In this document: positions 60,707-64,000 of the stretch, in pieces
Layout of the letters: every line of letters starts with the position of its first letter
Position numbering within the stretch: position 1 is the first letter of the stretch
Notes under the pieces: model-generated
Seen by the model: the letters and a program-made list of their open reading frames with translations, nothing else
The model's database searches: none
Told to the model about the DNA's origin: nothing
Position numbers and translations under genes: made by a program
Assembly: GCA_052390275.1 (NCBI GenBank)
Contig: JBQTHD010000040.1
Coordinates: forward strand, 1-64,000
From: JBQTHD01 sp052390275
GTDB lineage: Bacteria > Actinomycetota > Acidimicrobiia > Acidimicrobiales > AC-14
Reading direction: 5' to 3'
DNA length: 64,000 nucleotides

Positions 60707-62046
60707 CACCTACCGAGCAAGAGGGGGCTACTGGTGAGGCGCTAGAGCCAGACTCGTGGCTATGGAGACTTGGCCGCTTGGTTGATCCGACGGGATACCG
60801 ACAGGCTCGACGGAGAAAGAAACAGACCTCTGATTCACTTGAATTTGATGGAGCGCTGATTTCGAAGTGCATGACACTGCTTCTCTCGGTGCGGTGTAGA
60901 TACTTCGTATTGCTCTTTTCCGGCGCCACAATCTTATGCGCAGGAATAGGTGCGTTCGCTGAGTCCCAGTTTGGTTCAATTATGGATGTCCAAGCCATTG
61001 GGGTTCGTGCTGATGAGGCTGGCAGTATTAGCATTCCGCTGCTCAAAGATTATAGTGCCCTATTGCTCGGATTGGGCGGGATATCCACGGCATGTATTGC
61101 ACGCTGGCAGTGGTTGGTGATGCGTAGAGCGATCCCCAAACTCGTCGATACAGGTGCGATAGCGTTCAGCGATTCGCAGTTGGTGAAACTGGTTCAGAGT
61201 TCGAACGAGTCCCTGCGACGCTGGGGCGGCGCAGTTCCGACGATCGTCTCAATAGCCCTGATCTGGTTCCTCCTTGTTGAGAATGCCTCCTGGCAGTTCC
61301 ACACGCGGGGAATCTACGAATCGTTCGCTCCGCCAGAAGCCAACTCTTCCGATTGGGCGTTGGATGCGTATGACGGTTGGTGGGCGAGGCCGAGCTCATA
61401 CGCGATCGCCTGGTCGGGCCTTAGTGTAAGCATACGGTTGCCTATCGGAGCAGGAGCGTTTGCGTATAATACGATTGCTGTAGGCATCTTCTATATTTTG
61501 GCTTTACAAAACTTGGTCGGACTACATTGTTTAGTAGTTCTGCGGCGGCTGGCACAAAAAAGGATCCAAAAGAGGCTTATCCTCAGTGACGCTAACAACT
61601 GCTTTGGATGGACCGCGTTCGCAGAGATTCTCCGGACAGTACGTGTAGCTCTATTTATTGACGCTCTTATGCTCACAGCTTTCGGCGCTATGTTTGGGCC
61701 TCAGTCGTTAAGTTGGCTTTGGATTGGCATTAGCTGGATCATCGTAGCAGCATATTGCTTTCTGTATTTGCCGATAAGGCAGTTACAGCGTATTGGCAAT
61801 GACCTGGTTCGAGATGAACTCGATCGAATTAAGAATGGTCCAGCCGCTGGTCTCGGTACGGCTGCGACCGAGCGACGAGCCCTCACCCCTGGGGAATGCT
61901 TACTGGCGCTTCGATTGGCCGAGATTGGACGCTGGGCGCTCTTTGCTAGTGGAACCGGGGACCTTCTGAAGTTCTATGGCCAGACGGCCGCGTCCGTCGT
62001 CCTGCCCCTTGTCATCACGAACCAGCTGTCCGCGTTGATCGGATGA
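60703..62046 (+). CDS. Unknown multi-pass membrane protein, AT-richer
   Basis: A 447-residue protein with roughly seven hydrophobic segments (e.g. YFVLLFSGATILCAGIG, ALLLGLGGISTACIA, TIVSIALIWFLLV, AVGIFYILALQNLVGLHCLVVL, LMLTAFGAMFG, SWIIVAAYCFLYLPI) and a charged cytoplasmic N-terminus (QARRRKKQTSD). No family motif is recognised. The codon use and many A/T-rich stretches (e.g. around 61480-61560) differ sharply from all neighbours, which suggests transfer. It is coupled to the hydrolase and followed by a gene-free ~250 bases. Confidence 0.7.
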   Translation: MTPTEQEGATGEALEPDSWLWRLGRLVDPTGYRQARRRKKQTSDSLEFDGALISKCMTLLLSVRCRYFVLLFSGATILCAGIGAFAESQFGSIMDVQAIGVRADEAGSISIPLLKDYSALLLGLGGISTACIARWQWLVMRRAIPKLVDTGAIAFSDSQLVKLVQSSNESLRRWGGAVPTIVSIALIWFLLVENASWQFHTRGIYESFAPPEANSSDWALDAYDGWWARPSSYAIAWSGLSVSIRLPIGAGAFAYNTIAVGIFYILALQNLVGLHCLVVLRRLAQKRIQKRLILSDANNCFGWTAFAEILRTVRVALFIDALMLTAFGAMFGPQSLSWLWIGISWIIVAAYCFLYLPIRQLQRIGNDLVRDELDRIKNGPAAGLGTAATERRALTPGECLLALRLAEIGRWALFASGTGDLLKFYGQTAASVVLPLVITNQLSALIG

Positions 62047-62302
62047 GGAGAATTTGGGTGGTTGGAGGCAGTCTCGGCGGCCTACGGCCGCTGAACCGGC
62101 TGTCAAGCTGAGGGCGCTGAGGTGACCCCCCTGTAGTAGTCTAGTGCCCTGACCGGTCTGGAACGCCCGGTTGGTCTACCACTGTCGGCGCGGCCCACCC
62201 CCGGCCGGGCGCACCCGTGGAAGCAGGGAACATCGGCCTCGGCGCCCATTCGCCGCCGCCAGCCTTGATCGACGAGCGCCCTGCCCTTCGATCCCGGCGC
62301 CC

Positions 62303-62616
62303 TCACCTCCGACCCCGCTCGGGCTCATACAGGATGGCAACCAAAGCGGAGGTGTCGATCACCATCAGGAGGGGATTCCCTGGTGGTCATAACCGAGGAT
62401 CTCCTCCTCAGTTCGGTTGTCAAGCACTGGAAGGGCCGCACAGCGACGGGCTATGGCGGCGACGACTGTTTGGATATCAGAGCCTCGGGCTTGGCCACGG
62501 ATACGTTCCAGGCGCTCGGCGACAGAACGCCCGACCGCCTCGGTGATGGTCTCGCCGGTGGCGGCAACCAACTCCCGTACCAGGTGGTCAGTCGCTGCGT
62601 CCTTGATGTTGAGGGC
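62303..62616 (-). pseudogene. Decayed vapBC toxin-antitoxin remnant
   Basis: The antitoxin part reads ALNIKDAATDHLVRELVAATGETITEAV and onward, a VapB-type (Rv0623-like) protein, down to its stop at 62365-62367. The codon before the Ala is TGG where ATG is expected, and no start exists before a stop just upstream, so a base change or insertion has removed its start. The toxin begins at ATG 62365 with MVIDTSALVAILYEPERG, the PIN-domain start, but stops after 20 residues (62303-62305). Both halves are broken. Confidence 0.7.
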
Positions 62617-62689
62617 CCAAAAGAAGGAACACTAACAGGGAGATTCTGAACCAGAGCGGTCTGGAAGAACGAAGTGGTAGGCTCCAACC

Positions 62690-62935
62690 ATGCGATCCAC
62701 CATCGACCAAGGCGGTCGAGTCGTGATCCCAATGGAGATTCGGCGTCGCATGGGCTTGGCTCCGGGATGCGAACTAGAGATCGTCGAGCGGGACGGAACC
62801 ATCGAGTTGGCACCGGTAGCCGCGGCCATTCGCTTGGAGCGGTCGGGAGACGTGTTGGTCGCTGTCTGTGATGAGGAACTTCCCCTCTTGGACGATGAGA
62901 CGGTGCGGGCAACGATGGATCGGGTGCGCCGCTGA
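62690..62935 (+). CDS. AbrB/MazE-type antitoxin
   Basis: An 81-residue antitoxin of the SpoVT-AbrB fold. It begins MRSTIDQGGRVVIPMEIRRRMGL, the DNA-binding swapped-hairpin signature, followed by GCELEIVERDGTIELAP. The C-terminal half (LPLLDDETVRATMDRVRR) should bind the PIN toxin. The stop TGA (62933-62935) overlaps the likely CTG start of the toxin gene. It should neutralise the toxin and repress the pair. Confidence 0.88.
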   Translation: MRSTIDQGGRVVIPMEIRRRMGLAPGCELEIVERDGTIELAPVAAAIRLERSGDVLVAVCDEELPLLDDETVRATMDRVRR

Positions 62936-63351
62936 GCGGGGCGCAGGCCACTGCCGTCGACACCAGCATCGTGGTGGCGGCCTTTGCCCAATGGCACCCC
63001 GGGCACTTGTCCGCCCTGGAGGTAATGAAGGGGGCTCCAAAGATCCCAGCGCACTGCGCCATGGAGTCCTACTCAGTACTCACCCGGCTTCCGGCGCCTT
63101 ACCGCGTCTCGCCAGCTACCGCTTTCGCCTATCTCGACCAATGGTTCAGTCAGCCCCTGCTCACGCTGGCCGAGAACGAGGTTCGTGGCCTTCTTCGCCG
63201 TCTGGCGGACGCGACGATCGCCGGGGGGGCGGTTTACGACGGTCTAGTTGGAACCTGCGCGGCAGCCAACGGTTGCCGACTTGTCACCCGGGATCGTCGG
63301 GCGGCGGTCACATACGAGCGGCTCGGCGTTTCCTTTGATCTGCTGGATTGA
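62932..63351 (+). CDS. vapC: PIN-domain toxin (VapC), likely CTG start
   Basis: A ~139-residue PIN ribonuclease. The three acidic sites are visible: Asp in AVDTSIVVAAFAQ, Glu in AHCAMESYSVLTRLP, and Asp in GAVYDGLVGTCAAA plus LVTRDRRA. The first GTG in frame (62971) would lose the first Asp. The only start that keeps it, back to a stop at 62896, is CTG 62932, which overlaps the antitoxin stop (CTGA). The fold is complete with that start. Confidence 0.82.
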   Translation: MSGAQATAVDTSIVVAAFAQWHPGHLSALEVMKGAPKIPAHCAMESYSVLTRLPAPYRVSPATAFAYLDQWFSQPLLTLAENEVRGLLRRLADATIAGGAVYDGLVGTCAAANGCRLVTRDRRAAVTYERLGVSFDLLD

Positions 63352-63425
63352 TCCCGCCGGCAATGTACGGGCGACGGAAGCGTCGAAAAATCGTGGTGTG
63401 TCGCCCATCCCGCTTCGCCCAAGGG

Positions 63426-64000
63426 TCAGGCCGAGGTGGTCACCTGGGACGCCTGCTGAGAGGTGAGGCGTCGGATCTCATCGGCGGGGGCGACCAGCCA
63501 GAAGTTGGCCAACTCGGTCTCCCAGTTGGACAACAGCTTTGCGGCAACCACAGATGACGTCAACTCCAGGTGCCGTTCGATCATCCATCGCAGATCGATG
63601 GCGAGGTCGGGATCGGGTCGAATGGTGTCGACCAGAGCGGAATTGAGGCGGGAGGCCAGGTTGCCGGTGGGGTCGTGGACGAACGCCCGTCCTCCGGTCA
63701 TGCCAGCGCCCAGGTTGTGGCCCACAGGGCCGATGATCACCACCGTCCCTCCGGTCATGTACTCACAGGCGTGGTCGCCCACTCCCTCGACCACCGCGCT
63801 GGCGCCGGAGTTGCGGACCCCGAAGCGCTCGCCCGCCACCCCGGCGAGGAACAGGTCGCCCCCGGTGGCACCGTAGAGGCAGGTGTTGCCGGCCAGAACG
63901 GGGCTGCCCGAATCGAGGTGACCGGTGACCGCACGAGTCTCGGGCCCGGGCCGGATGCTGATCCGCCCGCCGGCCATGGCCTTGCCGACGTAGTCGTTGG
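63426..64000 (-). CDS. gltB: Glutamate synthase large subunit, C-terminal part (cut by window edge)
   Basis: About 191 residues of the GXGXG beta-helix domain at the C-terminus of GltB, which with GltD makes glutamate from glutamine and 2-oxoglutarate. Markers: NDYVGKAMAGGRISIRP, GNTCLYGATGGDLFLAGVAGERFGVRNSGA, VVEGVGDHACEYMTGGTVVIIGPVGHNLGAGMTGG. The start is outside the window. The reading ends at 63426 and faces the VapC gene. Confidence 0.96.
   Translation of the reverse strand, partial: NDYVGKAMAGGRISIRPGPETRAVTGHLDSGSPVLAGNTCLYGATGGDLFLAGVAGERFGVRNSGASAVVEGVGDHACEYMTGGTVVIIGPVGHNLGAGMTGGRAFVHDPTGNLASRLNSALVDTIRPDPDLAIDLRWMIERHLELTSSVVAAKLLSNWETELANFWLVAPADEIRRLTSQQASQVTTSA

Overview
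The window is high-GC DNA from an actinobacterium, most probably an autotrophic member of the Acidimicrobiia. Three things point that way: the actinobacterial gene order eno-ftsB-DUF501-ppx at the left end, a GlgE-type alpha-glucan gene, and a complete alpha-carboxysome operon, which among actinobacteria I associate mainly with Acidimicrobium-like organisms. The lineage is inferred; no rRNA gene is present.

Left part (1-20.6 kb): the end of eno, ftsB, a DUF72 gene, DUF501 and ppx; a STAS protein; a three-gene envelope or stress operon (unknown protein, holin-like protein, DUF3618); an alpha/beta hydrolase; a RipA-like NlpC/P60 hydrolase; glgE; a lipoprotein and two zinc-ribbon membrane proteins; glgP; an Nfu-type Fe-S protein; an MFS transporter and a small hydrolase. 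The zinc-ribbon/lipoprotein operon has two oddities: a 20-bp repeat that makes coupled minicistrons at a start site, and a lipoprotein whose only sensible start codon is ATC.

Middle (20.6-42.5 kb): a J-domain protein and the full F1Fo ATP synthase operon (atpZ/I-like, atpB-E-F-H-A-G-D-C), all on the minus strand, with 17-bp tandem repeats ahead of atpE. Then come a small LAxTG surface protein, a DUF4012 membrane protein, the sulfate-activation genes cysD-cysN-cysQ, and a sugar aminotransferase, glycosyltransferase and sulfotransferase. Together these suggest a sulfated surface glycan.

Carbon fixation (42.5-55.2 kb, plus strand): cbbL, cbbS, csoS2, csoSCA, csoS4A, csoS4B, a single csoS1, acRAF, a Nudix/ThiE-like fusion, dabB and dabA. 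RuBisCO (form IA) is gathered by CsoS2 into a protein shell. DabAB would load the cytoplasm with bicarbonate, and CsoSCA would turn it back to CO2 inside the shell. Most junctions are ATGA overlaps. CbbQ/CbbO, ParA-like and CsoS1D genes are not seen here.

Right part (55.2-64 kb): a patchy region with a DMT exporter carrying a His-rich tail, a truncated hydrolase, a PD-(D/E)XK-like protein, a frameshifted DUF3024 gene, a TPR protein, a truncated IS3 transposase, an alpha/beta hydrolase overlapping an AT-richer membrane protein of unknown function, a decayed vapBC remnant and an intact-looking AbrB/PIN toxin-antitoxin pair. The window ends inside gltB. This looks like a recombination-prone island.
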